64,000 nt of DNA from Prevotella sp. KH2C16 (GCF_900113305.1 NZ_FOOW01000001.1:1-64000), one strand, 5' to 3'; numbered from the stretch's first letter, positions 41,280-52,100 are shown. The notes: generated by a model from the sequence alone, not told the origin. Numbers and translations: made by a program.

Positions 41280-43523
41280 TTATTTACTTTGCTTCTGATT
41301 CCTTGGATATATTCTTTCAAATGATGTTGTTGTGTCTTCCTTTAACCATTTATTAAACCACTCCAGATTTTTTGTAAGAATCCGCCTATAAAGCACAGGA
41401 TCAGTAATACTATGTCCCATCCTCGGATATATTTCCAAAACCGTTGGTATCCCGTATGATTTCAAGGCTTTATAGAATAAAACTGCACCGCTGACTGGAC
41501 AACGAGGATCTTTATCCCCATGCTGGATTAAAGTTGGAGTTGTTACTTTATTTGTATGATATAAAGGTGAATATTGCAAATGCATCGCCCCATTATCCCA
41601 CGGATAATCTTCAAATGCCTTATGGAGGATTCTTTCTACTGTCCATAAATTGCCATACATGGCTTCTATACTTGGCAGTCCTGCACCAAATTGAGCAGCT
41701 TTGAATCTATTTGTCTTTGTGATGATAGATGGTGTCAAGAAGCCACCATAGCTCCAACCGCAAATTCCCATTTTGGTTTCATCTATATAATTTTGACTAA
41801 TGAGATAATCTACTCCTCTCATAACATCCCTATAATCTTGTCCCCCCAAATCATAATGTGTCGTTTTGATAAAATCTGGGCCATAATTGGCACTACCACG
41901 GAAATTTGGGAACAAAAGAACATATCCTGCTGCGGAAAAAGCCTTCAAGGGGTATTGTTCCCAATCTGGTTGCCAGTCATTTAATTTATGCCAGTTGGGA
42001 CCTCCGTGTACCACAACAATGAGTGGATATTTTTTCTTGGGGTTAAAACCTGGCGGTTTAATCAACAGGGCTTCTATATTCCACCCTTCACAGGAATATG
42101 ATATAATCTCTCCATGTTCATTTGCATACTGCTCTACCCCTGGATTGATGTCTGTTATCTTACGAGGGTTCCACCGACAAAGTTCCGAAACATAAACATC
42201 AGGTTTTAAATTAACATTTTGCCGGATAAAAGAAACTTTTGTGATTTTTTTATCAAAGCTGGCAATATTATTGCAGTCTTTTCCACAGGTAACATGAGAG
42301 ACCTTCCCATTTCCCACATCTACCCTAAATAAATTATATCCAACACCCTCTCCATTGACAAACCAAATTTGCTTATCATCTTTTGACCATGTAATATTCT
42401 CACCTCCCCGAAAAAAGTCCATTCCATCCGCTATGGTTTTTGACTTGCCATCAACGACAGAAATAATATACATATATAATTGCATATACCGATTATACTC
42501 TTTCGACACAGCCGTTTCTGGGGAACGGGCAATAAAGACAAGCTGCTTTCCATTATTTGCCCAAATAAGACTGGCAAGTTGCGGAAAAGCTTGTTCTGTG
42601 AGTTTTTTGTTTTTTTCTCCTGGAGAATAGAGCCAAATATTTGCCGGTAAGAAAGGAGTACTCTCATGATAATTTACATAAGCAGCTTGCTCTATACCAG
42701 AACAAATATAGGCTATCGTATTATTATTCGGAGCCCATGCAAAGAATCTTACACTATCCCCAAGATTGCTAATGATATGCGCACGCGCTTTTTGCTCTAT
42801 ACCCTTTTTATAGAGATGGGGTATTCCATCACTTCCTTCACTGATATAAGCTATTTCCCTACTATCGTGTGACCATTGAGGAGTTCCCATTAGTACTATA
42901 CTATCTGTCAACTGGCTAACTAAGCCAGTCGACAGATTCTTTACCCAGACAATCTTTTTACGCGTCCATGTTCTTTCTTCTGGGGACAGTACCTCTCCCC
43001 ATTCTCTCTTATAGTAATACTCTTCCTTAGAAATAGACAAATCTGTTACATATAGAATCTTGGATCCATCAGGAGCCCACGAATAAACAGTTATATTATT
43101 GTCAGAATTAGTTATCCTCTTTGGCTTTCCACCCTGTGGTGCTATTAGCCAAAGCTGACATTTCTTTTCCGAATTGGATAGCGGAGCTAAATAAGCTATA
43201 TATTTAGAATCTGGCGACCATTGGATGAAACGAGCATTAGGATTTGGCGAACTAACAGCAGAGTGCATTTCTAACTCTATCGACTTTCTTTTCTCTATAT
43301 TAATCGCATAAAAATGCGACGGCTTTACAGGATAATACCCGTCAGCAGTATAGCCAGTCTGATAAAACACATAATTGCCATCGGGAGATATCGTTGCGGA
43401 AACTATCCGCTCTGTATGTAAGATATCATCTATCGTCCATTTTTTTTGTGCAGCAGATGGAGAATTGAAAGACAATACTCCCCCAATAAGCATAAACATG
43501 CGATATTGATAATATAGTTTCAT
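41280..43523 (-). CDS. S9-family serine peptidase (prolyl oligopeptidase-type)
   Basis: 747 residues with an N-terminal signal sequence (MFMLIGGVLSFNSPSAAQ) and a beta-propeller containing repeated YISEGSDG/YVTDLS-type WD-like blocks. The alpha/beta-hydrolase triad follows: Ser in GICGWSYGGFL, Asp in QHGDKDPRCPVSGA and His in PRMGHSITDP. Such enzymes release short peptides from partly degraded proteins in the periplasm. In this operon it would process the peptide part of a glycoprotein or mucin-derived glycopeptide. Confidence 0.85.
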   Translation of the reverse strand: MKLYYQYRMFMLIGGVLSFNSPSAAQKKWTIDDILHTERIVSATISPDGNYVFYQTGYTADGYYPVKPSHFYAINIEKRKSIELEMHSAVSSPNPNARFIQWSPDSKYIAYLAPLSNSEKKCQLWLIAPQGGKPKRITNSDNNITVYSWAPDGSKILYVTDLSISKEEYYYKREWGEVLSPEERTWTRKKIVWVKNLSTGLVSQLTDSIVLMGTPQWSHDSREIAYISEGSDGIPHLYKKGIEQKARAHIISNLGDSVRFFAWAPNNNTIAYICSGIEQAAYVNYHESTPFLPANIWLYSPGEKNKKLTEQAFPQLASLIWANNGKQLVFIARSPETAVSKEYNRYMQLYMYIISVVDGKSKTIADGMDFFRGGENITWSKDDKQIWFVNGEGVGYNLFRVDVGNGKVSHVTCGKDCNNIASFDKKITKVSFIRQNVNLKPDVYVSELCRWNPRKITDINPGVEQYANEHGEIISYSCEGWNIEALLIKPPGFNPKKKYPLIVVVHGGPNWHKLNDWQPDWEQYPLKAFSAAGYVLLFPNFRGSANYGPDFIKTTHYDLGGQDYRDVMRGVDYLISQNYIDETKMGICGWSYGGFLTPSIITKTNRFKAAQFGAGLPSIEAMYGNLWTVERILHKAFEDYPWDNGAMHLQYSPLYHTNKVTTPTLIQHGDKDPRCPVSGAVLFYKALKSYGIPTVLEIYPRMGHSITDPVLYRRILTKNLEWFNKWLKEDTTTSFERIYPRNQKQSK

Positions 43524-43701
43524 AAAATGTTAATACAGATAAAAAGATAGATTTATCGTACTACAAAAGTAGTAGACATCCACAAAACTGGACAAAGGAG
43601 ATTACCAAAGTTGATGCTGCTATTGCTATCTCAACAAGCAGCTGACAACTACTGGTAATCTTTCCCTTCTATCCAATATGTGATTTTTTAAACTTTTTTT
43701 A

Positions 43702-45039
43702 TTACAATCCAAACATGGGTTTACGCGTTTTCCATCTTTCTTTTGTAAAATCAGGGAAGAACTCTGGAGTACTTCCTTTGGCTAATGATGCCTCAGAGAG
43801 AGGAATTATCGAACTCCATGTAACTGCATCGTAAATATCAATTGGTGGATACGCACTCTCCCTTACGCTTCTAATATATTCTTTAATCGTGAAGTAGTCA
43901 ATTCCGCCATGACCTGCATTCTGAGCCTTTGCATAAAAATCTTTCCACAAAGGGTGGTCATACTTTTCCATATAGGCATCATACTCCTTCTCTTTTTCCC
44001 ACTTGTCTTTCGGTGATTTACCTTCGAAATAGATACCTCGCCCTAAATACAGACCACTCCATATGCCATTTGTTCCTTGAAGAGAATAATCTCTTGAGTA
44101 GGGGCGTGGAAGATAATTGTCATAGTTGACAACAATAGTTTCATCCTTGATTGTCTTGATCACTGTCGTTACGACATCCCCTTGCTTGAATTTGTAATTA
44201 GCATTAGGATTATTATGTTGTCTGGCAAACTCATTGATTGCTTGTGGCTTCGTAGCCGTCGAGGTCAAATATAAGAATCTGTTGCCCCTGTTAATATTGA
44301 ACCAGTTGGCAACAGGGCCTATTCCATGCGTTGGGTATTGGTCTGCGTTGCGCAGTGCTGAATACTTCACGAAATGTTCGATTTTGGTTGTTGTATTAAC
44401 CGGTTTTAACCATTTCTCACTTCCCCATGCGGAATGTCGATAACCACAAGTGGCATGCATAGGAATACCAAACATGCCGTCTCTCAACATCTGCAGGATT
44501 GCCATGCATTCTCTATCATAACAGCAGTTTTCCAAGAACATCACATTGGTATGGGTCTCTTCATAAACCTCTACCAACTTCCAACAATCCTCCATTGTCA
44601 TCGCTGCCGGAACCTCTAATCCAACATATTTCTTTGCACGCATTGCGTCTATAGTCATTGGGACATGCCAATCCCAATTCGCAGCGATGATGACTCCGTC
44701 TATGTCTTTCCTGTTTAACAGATCTCTATAAGCATAATCGCTCCCCGTATAAGCCACAGCTTTTTTATGTCCTCCTTTCTCTAAGATTCCTTGTGCCAGA
44801 TCTATTGCCGACTGACTTACATCGCATATAGCTGTTATAACGACATTCTCTTCTCGAGAGGCTAGATTCATCAGATGGCGGCCTCTCATTCCGACACCAA
44901 TTACACCGATAGACAATCTTTCCTTGCGCGTAGGAGTTGCTATGTTTCTACTGAAAGCAAACTGCGGATTAAATGCCAATGCGGTTCCAGCAAAGGCTGC
45001 AGTCTTTAAAAAATCTCTACGATTTAATTTTTTGTTCAT
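43702..45039 (-). CDS. GH109-like NAD-dependent glycosidase with a twin-arginine signal
   Basis: 445 residues, the normal GH109 length. The N-terminus is a textbook Tat signal: KKLNRRDFLKTAAFAGTALA with RR-x-F-L-K and a weakly hydrophobic core. The NAD-binding motif GVGMRG is at 48-53. Active-site residues Glu142, Tyr174 (ENCCYDRE), Tyr235 and His238 (QYPTHGIGP) follow the GH109 order. Proteins that bind NAD must fold in the cytoplasm, which explains Tat export. It would remove terminal alpha-GalNAc (for example blood-group A) in the periplasm. The operon also supplies tatA and tatC. Confidence 0.85.
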   Translation of the reverse strand: MNKKLNRRDFLKTAAFAGTALAFNPQFAFSRNIATPTRKERLSIGVIGVGMRGRHLMNLASREENVVITAICDVSQSAIDLAQGILEKGGHKKAVAYTGSDYAYRDLLNRKDIDGVIIAANWDWHVPMTIDAMRAKKYVGLEVPAAMTMEDCWKLVEVYEETHTNVMFLENCCYDRECMAILQMLRDGMFGIPMHATCGYRHSAWGSEKWLKPVNTTTKIEHFVKYSALRNADQYPTHGIGPVANWFNINRGNRFLYLTSTATKPQAINEFARQHNNPNANYKFKQGDVVTTVIKTIKDETIVVNYDNYLPRPYSRDYSLQGTNGIWSGLYLGRGIYFEGKSPKDKWEKEKEYDAYMEKYDHPLWKDFYAKAQNAGHGGIDYFTIKEYIRSVRESAYPPIDIYDAVTWSSIIPLSEASLAKGSTPEFFPDFTKERWKTRKPMFGL

Positions 45040-45070
45040 AATATAGTGATTTGTACTTGATGTCTGAAAA

Positions 45071-46300
45071 TTATTTTATAATGACCTTCTTGGAGATATT
45101 ACCGACTTTCACCAAATAGATACCTTTGGGGAGTTGCACCGATAGCTTATTACTATTAGCTCGTGCTTGATATATAATAGTACCTGCTGGCGAATAAACA
45201 TAGACTGCGTTTCTTACCAAAGAATGTTTAGATACTACCAGATTTCCATTCTCCTGACCAACAAACAGTTCTTCTGCATTCTGGTCAACAATATTTGTGG
45301 CCGGTCCTTCATAATCCCTGACACAGCGAAGAGCATAGGCATTGCTTTTGATGTGAGTGTTGCTGATGAGTACACGGGTATCATTAAATGTTATCGTATG
45401 AGCCTTGTTTGCATCACTAGCTTCTCCCACCCAATAAAAGGCTTGTGAGTCCATAACAACGAGACGATCGCCAGTTCTCCGGAGACCTGTAGTCGGGAAA
45501 TACCGAACGACGGCATCACCCCAATCTCCTATCGTCCAAGCCTTTATTTGATCAATAGTTGCACCATTTGATGGTTTTGCACGGATCTCAAAGGTGTTTA
45601 TCTCTAAGCCTTCGGCATTATGAAAACTATAATAATAGGCCGTTTCATAAGGGGTTCCCTTAAATCGTAGAGCTACAACTGTAAGCTGATCAACAGACCG
45701 GTAATCAGACTTGTAGTTTTGTTTCTGCCCATTACCAAGGATGTCAACATCCGTTTCCGTAAAGTCTGATTCATTCACTTCTCCATATGTAATTTTAAAG
45801 GCTATCAGGGATTTTGCTTCTGCAAGTGATGGTAAGTGCCACCCTTTTGGTGCTGGCGATCCGCCATTATTACCCACATAACCATCAACCGTGTAATCAT
45901 ACCCCTCGAAAGTTCCAGCAGGAGGGGCACCATTAGCAACGGTTCTTGCTACCACATCTTCCCATTTCTCGGCTGCCAACCCTCCAGTACACCAATTACC
46001 TGCACCATTGAAGTTGTTAAGCAAATGAATATGCCACACTCTGTAGTTTTGTGGTGAACCATCCTCATAAGGACCACCTTGATTAGCCCAATAAAGGACC
46101 TCACCTTCGCTAGCTAAGGCTACATTACGACCAAACTGATAGTAATTTCCTCGAGTTATATCTTCATCTCCCGTAGTAAAAGTATTCAATTCACCAACAT
46201 TATATTGAGCCCAACGCTCCAAAGGATTCACATATTGCTGAGCTTGTCCAGGCATTGCAACAAGCAGAACCATAGATAGAAGTAGAGTATTATTTTCCAT
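45071..46300 (-). CDS. FISUMP-type surface/secreted protein with a T9SS-like C-terminal tail
   Basis: 409 residues from the ATG at 46300. A Sec signal (LLLSMVLLVAMPGQAQQ) precedes a FISUMP-like domain with APKGWHLPSLAEAKSLIAF, which is typical of Fibrobacter/Bacteroidetes major paralogous domains, and LRCVRD near its end. The last 70 residues (VYVYSPAGTIIYQARANSNK, then LPKGIYLVKVGNISKKVIIK) match the type A sorting domain for type IX secretion. Such proteins are often surface-exposed glycan-binding or adhesion components; a specific function is not known. It lies between the lipoprotein and GH109 genes. Confidence 0.75.
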   Translation of the reverse strand: MENNTLLLSMVLLVAMPGQAQQYVNPLERWAQYNVGELNTFTTGDEDITRGNYYQFGRNVALASEGEVLYWANQGGPYEDGSPQNYRVWHIHLLNNFNGAGNWCTGGLAAEKWEDVVARTVANGAPPAGTFEGYDYTVDGYVGNNGGSPAPKGWHLPSLAEAKSLIAFKITYGEVNESDFTETDVDILGNGQKQNYKSDYRSVDQLTVVALRFKGTPYETAYYYSFHNAEGLEINTFEIRAKPSNGATIDQIKAWTIGDWGDAVVRYFPTTGLRRTGDRLVVMDSQAFYWVGEASDANKAHTITFNDTRVLISNTHIKSNAYALRCVRDYEGPATNIVDQNAEELFVGQENGNLVVSKHSLVRNAVYVYSPAGTIIYQARANSNKLSVQLPKGIYLVKVGNISKKVIIK

Positions 46301-46406
46301 AATTATAGTTTTTAGATAGATAGTATAAATTGAATTATAGGATTTTTCTCGTGTTAATTTTCTAAATGGCGGGGGGCCGTATCTGGAACCGCACCCCTCT
46401 CCATTA

Positions 46407-47279
46407 TCAGTCACCATACACCTTATTCATCTGAATGAAATACTTGTATGTGAACTTATCAAAATCTATAGTTTTCTTATTGAAAGTCAGCCATGAAATT
46501 CCCTTTCCCGGATAGGCAGACCCACCTTCTGCACTCGCATAGACGACAAGATCTCCTTTGATACCAATTACGATAGCGATGTGCCCAGGAAAACCAATTA
46601 AATCTCCCACCCTGATTAAGTCTACATTTCCTTTGAGAGCTAGTTCCTTCGTGCTCGGGAAAGTCCTATAGTCATTTGCATAAGTCTTTTCTAATAACGC
46701 CACATCTGTTACGGCATTGCCATTAAACAAGCACCAGCCTATATAGGACGAGCAATGCAAGCCATTCTCGTATTCATCTCCAAGATTCTTAATATTTTGG
46801 CGTGGGTATCTTGGATGTGTCGGAATCATCTCCCCCCATGGCTTATGCGTTGATCCGTTTTCCACGAACTCATTCAAGAAGAGCCCTTTCTTAGTGTATC
46901 GACCTACATAGTCATAGTCATGTGTATCTGTTACTTTCCATTCGTGCCCATAAGGAACCCTACATTTCAAAGACACCAGAAAAGTTGCGGCCGTAACCAC
47001 CTTGCTTCTTTTTCCATTCACCTTTCCCATTTCCTGAGTGAATGCCGTCTGCAGACTATCTTTCTGCTGTTGAGAGAAAGAATTACTTTGCATCAACGGG
47101 CGTGAATCTTTGCTATTGACATAGTCAAATGAGAAATTAATATCAATATCGCCACTTATCGGCGTTGTGGGTGCAGATGGAGTTGGGATCACCATGGGGT
47201 CATCTCCGTCACCTCCACACGAGGCAAGCACTAAGGTGCATAATGTGATAACACATATAAAATTTTTCTTTGTTTTCAT
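46407..47279 (-). CDS. Lipoprotein with an NlpC/P60-like cysteine hydrolase fold
   Basis: 290 residues with a lipoprotein signal (ICVITLCTLVLASCGGDGDD, lipobox LASC, followed by a linker of Pro/Thr/Ser). The catalytic pattern NGLHCSSYIGWCLF (Cys nucleophile), then GDLIGFPGHIAIVIG (His), matches NlpC/P60- or CHAP-like cysteine amidases. The protein is probably surface- or periplasm-exposed. Its position directly after susD, where SusE/SusF-type surface lipoproteins normally sit, suggests it acts early on incoming glycoconjugate, cleaving an amide or peptide bond. The substrate is unknown. Confidence 0.7.
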   Translation of the reverse strand: MKTKKNFICVITLCTLVLASCGGDGDDPMVIPTPSAPTTPISGDIDINFSFDYVNSKDSRPLMQSNSFSQQQKDSLQTAFTQEMGKVNGKRSKVVTAATFLVSLKCRVPYGHEWKVTDTHDYDYVGRYTKKGLFLNEFVENGSTHKPWGEMIPTHPRYPRQNIKNLGDEYENGLHCSSYIGWCLFNGNAVTDVALLEKTYANDYRTFPSTKELALKGNVDLIRVGDLIGFPGHIAIVIGIKGDLVVYASAEGGSAYPGKGISWLTFNKKTIDFDKFTYKYFIQMNKVYGD

Positions 47280-47321
47280 ATTTTTTTAATTTAAGTGACA
47301 CTATTGCGATTTCAAAGTTTT

Positions 47322-49073
47322 TTAATCATAGCCTGGGTTTTGCACTAAGGCCAGTGTTCCGTCAGGCCTGATGCTTCGGTCTATTTCCACTTGCGGAATG
47401 GGGTATAGCTCATTCTTCCCGCGAACAAAATCACCCTGCAAGTAGAGGTTGTTCGGACTGTTTGTTAATCGGGCACCTTCACGCTTCATGAATGTATCCA
47501 TATACGATTCCAAATCGAAATCATTACCATCATATCTCAACAGGTCGAAATAGCGATGGTGCTCCATTGCCAACTCTAGTCTTCTTTCAAATCTAACCGC
47601 CTTGCGGGCATATGATTTGCCATTCGCTGCAAACTGTCCTGTGTAAAGTCCAATCTTATAGTTGGCGGCATAACTGCTTAAGAAAGTTCCATTAGAATAT
47701 TTTCTTACGAACCCATCTGGATTTGAAGCCCTCTGGCGGATCAAATTCACATATTCCTCTGCCTTCTCCAGACTGCCCACTTCAACCTCACACTCTGCAG
47801 CCCATAACAGAACATCGGCAAAACGAATAGCATCATAAGGTACATTCGTATAATTCGTGCCCTGGCGATCAGACGATACTGTAGCCTTTTCCGCAGCATG
47901 CTTGATACTGCTATAAGGGCCTCCATTATTTTGATTCCTTATCCAAGACTTCCCGGGGTGATTGCCCCAATCCAGATAGGGGAGACCTCGTCTACCCACA
48001 CACCAATCCAAGCGCGGATCCAAGGTTCCTGTATATGGTGTGAATCTTGTCGTCGAGGCTATGCCATAATCATTCTTAATTGGAGTCTCATAATAGTTAT
48101 CCAACAATGGAAGGCCCGTTGTCTCGTCTGTTTGAAATGCGTCTACCAGATCAAAAGTAGGCTGATACCATCCATATCCTTTGTTGGCGAGTCCGTCATA
48201 GGTTCCATTCTGGAAACTCATCGGATTTCCATTTACGCCGTTACTCGTGCCGTCGTTTACAGCCATTTGAACTTCAAACACTGCCTCTGAACCATTTTTG
48301 GTTGCCGTACGAAAATTATCCCGGTACTTGGGAAGCAGCTGATATTTCAATCCCTTAGAAGTTTTGCCATTAGCGATTACATCGTCCAGAATTGTCTTTG
48401 CCTCACTGAACTTCTTTTGAAACATATAAGTCTTAGCCAACATACACTTAGCAGCCCATTTGTTGATACGCCCCACCTCACTCCATGTCTCCGGCAGGTA
48501 GTCCGCGGCATAGATTAAATCCTCTTCTATCTTGCCATAGATGTCTGTTGCCATATTTGAAACGAAGTAATTCTTCTCACCATAGCTGATCGTTTCATCA
48601 ATCCAGGGTACATTTTTCCATATCACGGCCAACCAGAAATATGTATATGCCCGAATAAACCGCGCTTGTGCAGCGGCGACAGCCTTTTCCGTATCACTCA
48701 TATCTGTCGCCTTTGGTAAAACTTCAAGTACAGAGTTGCAACGATTAATGAATCCATACAGTGTTTTCCACCGTGTAGCAATCTCACCATAGGTCGGATC
48801 TATCAAGAATGCGTCAAAAGCACTTACGCCAGCATTCGATCCCATGCGAGCATCGTCAGAAGCCCAGAAGTTATTCCATACATAATTATCCTCCGAGGCT
48901 TTCCCGTCAAGGGTTGCATAGCAACCAATTAACAGTTGATCTATACCCTGTCTGTTTGCCAACACATTTCCATCCACAACTCCATAAGGAGCTATGTCCA
49001 GCATATCCTCATTGCATGAAGAAACCAGCAGAGCCATGATCATGAGTCCTAACAGCTTTATTATTCTCTTCAT
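47322..49073 (-). CDS. SusD-family surface glycan-binding lipoprotein
   Basis: 583 residues. It has a lipoprotein signal (LGLMIMALLVSSCNEDMLDI) and the RagB/SusD architecture, with a TPR-like N-terminal part (FIRAYTYFWLAVIWKNVPWI) and the C-terminal hallmark blocks (ELAMEHHRYFDLLRYDG and LYPIPQVEIDRS). It captures oligosaccharide at the cell surface as a lid over the SusC barrel. It forms a pair with the SusC gene 31 bp upstream. Confidence 0.93.
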   Translation of the reverse strand: MKRIIKLLGLMIMALLVSSCNEDMLDIAPYGVVDGNVLANRQGIDQLLIGCYATLDGKASEDNYVWNNFWASDDARMGSNAGVSAFDAFLIDPTYGEIATRWKTLYGFINRCNSVLEVLPKATDMSDTEKAVAAAQARFIRAYTYFWLAVIWKNVPWIDETISYGEKNYFVSNMATDIYGKIEEDLIYAADYLPETWSEVGRINKWAAKCMLAKTYMFQKKFSEAKTILDDVIANGKTSKGLKYQLLPKYRDNFRTATKNGSEAVFEVQMAVNDGTSNGVNGNPMSFQNGTYDGLANKGYGWYQPTFDLVDAFQTDETTGLPLLDNYYETPIKNDYGIASTTRFTPYTGTLDPRLDWCVGRRGLPYLDWGNHPGKSWIRNQNNGGPYSSIKHAAEKATVSSDRQGTNYTNVPYDAIRFADVLLWAAECEVEVGSLEKAEEYVNLIRQRASNPDGFVRKYSNGTFLSSYAANYKIGLYTGQFAANGKSYARKAVRFERRLELAMEHHRYFDLLRYDGNDFDLESYMDTFMKREGARLTNSPNNLYLQGDFVRGKNELYPIPQVEIDRSIRPDGTLALVQNPGYD

Positions 49074-49104
49074 TGTTGTTTATTATTAGGTTGTGATTGG
49101 TTGT

Positions 49105-52100
49105 TTAATAAGTAATGGTAAGTCCAAAGTTTATTTTAGGCTCATTGGTAGGATAAGTTGCTACATCCACACCAAAATTGGCCGGAGACCCGCCACTAAT
49201 GTCAGGGTCTGCCCCCGAATAGTTAGTGATGGTAAACAAATTACTTGCCTGAAAGTAGATACGCAGATTGGAAATCTGCAACCGACGCATCAGCGAGCTT
49301 CCAGGATTGAATGTATAACCCAAGGTCAAGGTCTTCAAGCGGAGATAAGAACCGTCTTCCAAAGCGTATGAGTTAAAAACATTGGTGGTACTGAATGTCT
49401 GCACATTTTCTATCTTCGGAACCGTCGTTTTCGTATTCTCCGGTGTCCATGCATTTAACAGTTTTCGGCTCTTATTACCTGTTACATTACTTGCGAAAAA
49501 TTCTGTTGACATTCTTACTTGATTATAAATAGTGTTTCCTTGTACACCATAGAACTGAGCCGACAAATCAAATCCCTTGTATTGTGTCCCCAAGATAAAC
49601 CCATAGGTAAAATCTGGGTGTGGGCTACCTAAATACTGGCGGTCTTCCGAGTTGATTTTGTCGTCATCGTTCGTATTTACATACCTAAACCGACCTGGAG
49701 CAGCTCCGTCTTGAGTCGGTGCATTATCAACCTCTTCCTGACTGTCGAAAATCTTCATAATTTTATAACCATAAAACATTCCGGTAGGATGTCCCTCCTC
49801 ATTTCTTGCAGATCCCGAGTTAAAATATCCAGGATCGGGAAGATCTACAATCTTATTCTTGTAATGGGAAATATTGAAAGCTACGGAGTTGTTAAACTCG
49901 CCTACACGGAAACGATATCTGGCGGAAAGGTCAAAACCTACATTCTGGATATCACCGATATTAACCGTAGGTGAGGTTACCAAAGCACCGATTACAGACG
50001 GCAACGGTTCGGTGAGCAGCAAACCATTGATTCTTTTCTTGTAAATGTCCAGTTGAAGGTCAAACGAATTATTGAATGCTACAACATCCAAGCCTATATT
50101 CTGCACTATATCTTCTTCCCAACCTGTTGCAGAGTTACCGATGCGCTGCCGATACATGCCCATTACGACGGAATTACTGGTACCCGAAATATCATAGGCA
50201 GAAAGATACAGGCTGCTGGCATAAGTAGAATACTGATTTTGAGCCGCAACATTATTCTGGGAGCCGAGTACGCCATAGCTGGCTCTCAATTTCAAATCGT
50301 TAAGCCAAGAGATGCCCTGCATGAATTTCTCCTGTGAGATTCGCCACCCAATGGAGAAAGAGGGGAAAGTTCCAAATCGGTTCTCGGAACCGAAGTATGA
50401 AGAGCCATCCCTCCGAATGGTTATACCTACTAGATATTTATCATCATAGCTATAATCCGCACGACCAAAATAAGATAATAGAGCCGTATGACCTATACTA
50501 CTGGAACCCGGCAACCGCTCTGCACCATTCTGCAAAAAGAGGAAATGTTTATTGTCAGAAAAGAAATCATTAGACTGCCCATTAAGGGTCTTTGAATAGG
50601 TCTTAATAGTTTCCATACCGACTAACAAGTCCAATTTGTGCTTTTCAAAACTCTTCTTATAGTTTAATGTGTTGCTAAAAGTAAGAGTAGAACCTTGCAA
50701 GGCGTTCACCGAGAGAGAATTGGTCTTCGTACTGCGTTCCGCGTTTTCTGCCTGCGCTCCCTCAAAAGTCTGATAAGTTGTATTATAGTTATTAATACCG
50801 AAACTTGTCCTAAATTTCAAGTCTTCAAATAAAGTCGCCTCCGCAAAGATATTACCTATCATATTATATGAGTCGTAGTCAGAATTGGCTGCAGTACGCT
50901 TCAAAACAGCTACAGGATTTGAAACTGCTCCTAATTGTGGACCTATCCATGTCCCGCCCCAGTTTCCCATAATGTCATGTACTGGAATAATTGGTAGCAA
51001 TGTGTACAAGTCTGGTATACGACCATAAGCAGAGCCAGTGGTCATCGGCAGATAGCTTTTATAGAAGAAGTTGAAATTTTCACCCACCTTAATATACTTG
51101 CCTATATTGAATTCCGTATTTACACGCATGTTATAGCGTTTCAAGTAGGTCTCAGTAAGAGTTCCGTTTTGGTCAAGATAGCCCAGCGAGAAAAAATAGC
51201 GAGCCTTATCGCTGCCTCCAGACACCGAAAGATTATGCTCGTGAAAAAATGCTTGTTTAAAAGCCTCATGGAACCAATCCGTACCCTTCTTATTTACCGC
51301 CTGAATCAGATAGTTCGAACCTTTATTAGGATCTTCCCTAAAATAGTTACTTGCAGCCACTTGGGCATCCCCTTCAAACCCCACACCACTGCCAAGAGGT
51401 GAATTGTAAAGATAGTCAGGCATACCATTGGCAAATAGTTCATTACCAGGCTGCCCGACATTCAGAATCTGCATATATTCCTCAGAATTGGCCAGATTGA
51501 AGACATTGCCATGTAAAGGGAAGGTTATGCCAGCCATACCGTTATAAGTAATCTTCACGGCACCAGAGCTTCCCTTCTTTGTTGTAACCAATATAACACC
51601 ATTCGAACCGCGTACACCATAGATGGCAGCAACCCGGGCATCCTTTAGCACCTGGATGGATTCTATATCTTGCGCACTGATATTGTTCAGATTGCTTTCT
51701 ATTCCATCAACGATAATGAGCGGAGTCACGCTTCCAAATGAAGTTACACCACGAATAGCCAAGGTGGACGAACTTCCGGGTAATCCGCTGTTTCTTACAT
51801 TTACACCCGCAACCTGGCCTTGTAAAGCTTCTCCAGCATTGCTTGCCACCGAGCGTTTCATGTCTTCCATGTTTACTGTTGAAACAGAACCTGTTATATC
51901 CACTTTACGCTGGGTTCCATAACCAATCACGACGACATCATTGAGCAAATTTTGTCCTTCGCTCAGTACCACATGAATATTTTTACGACCGCTGACCTTC
52001 ACTTCCTTTGTCTCATGCCCGACATATGACACCAGCAGTACGGCATTGGTCGGGGCAGATAGTGAGAAATTCCCGTCAAGGTCGGTAACAGCCGCAACCG

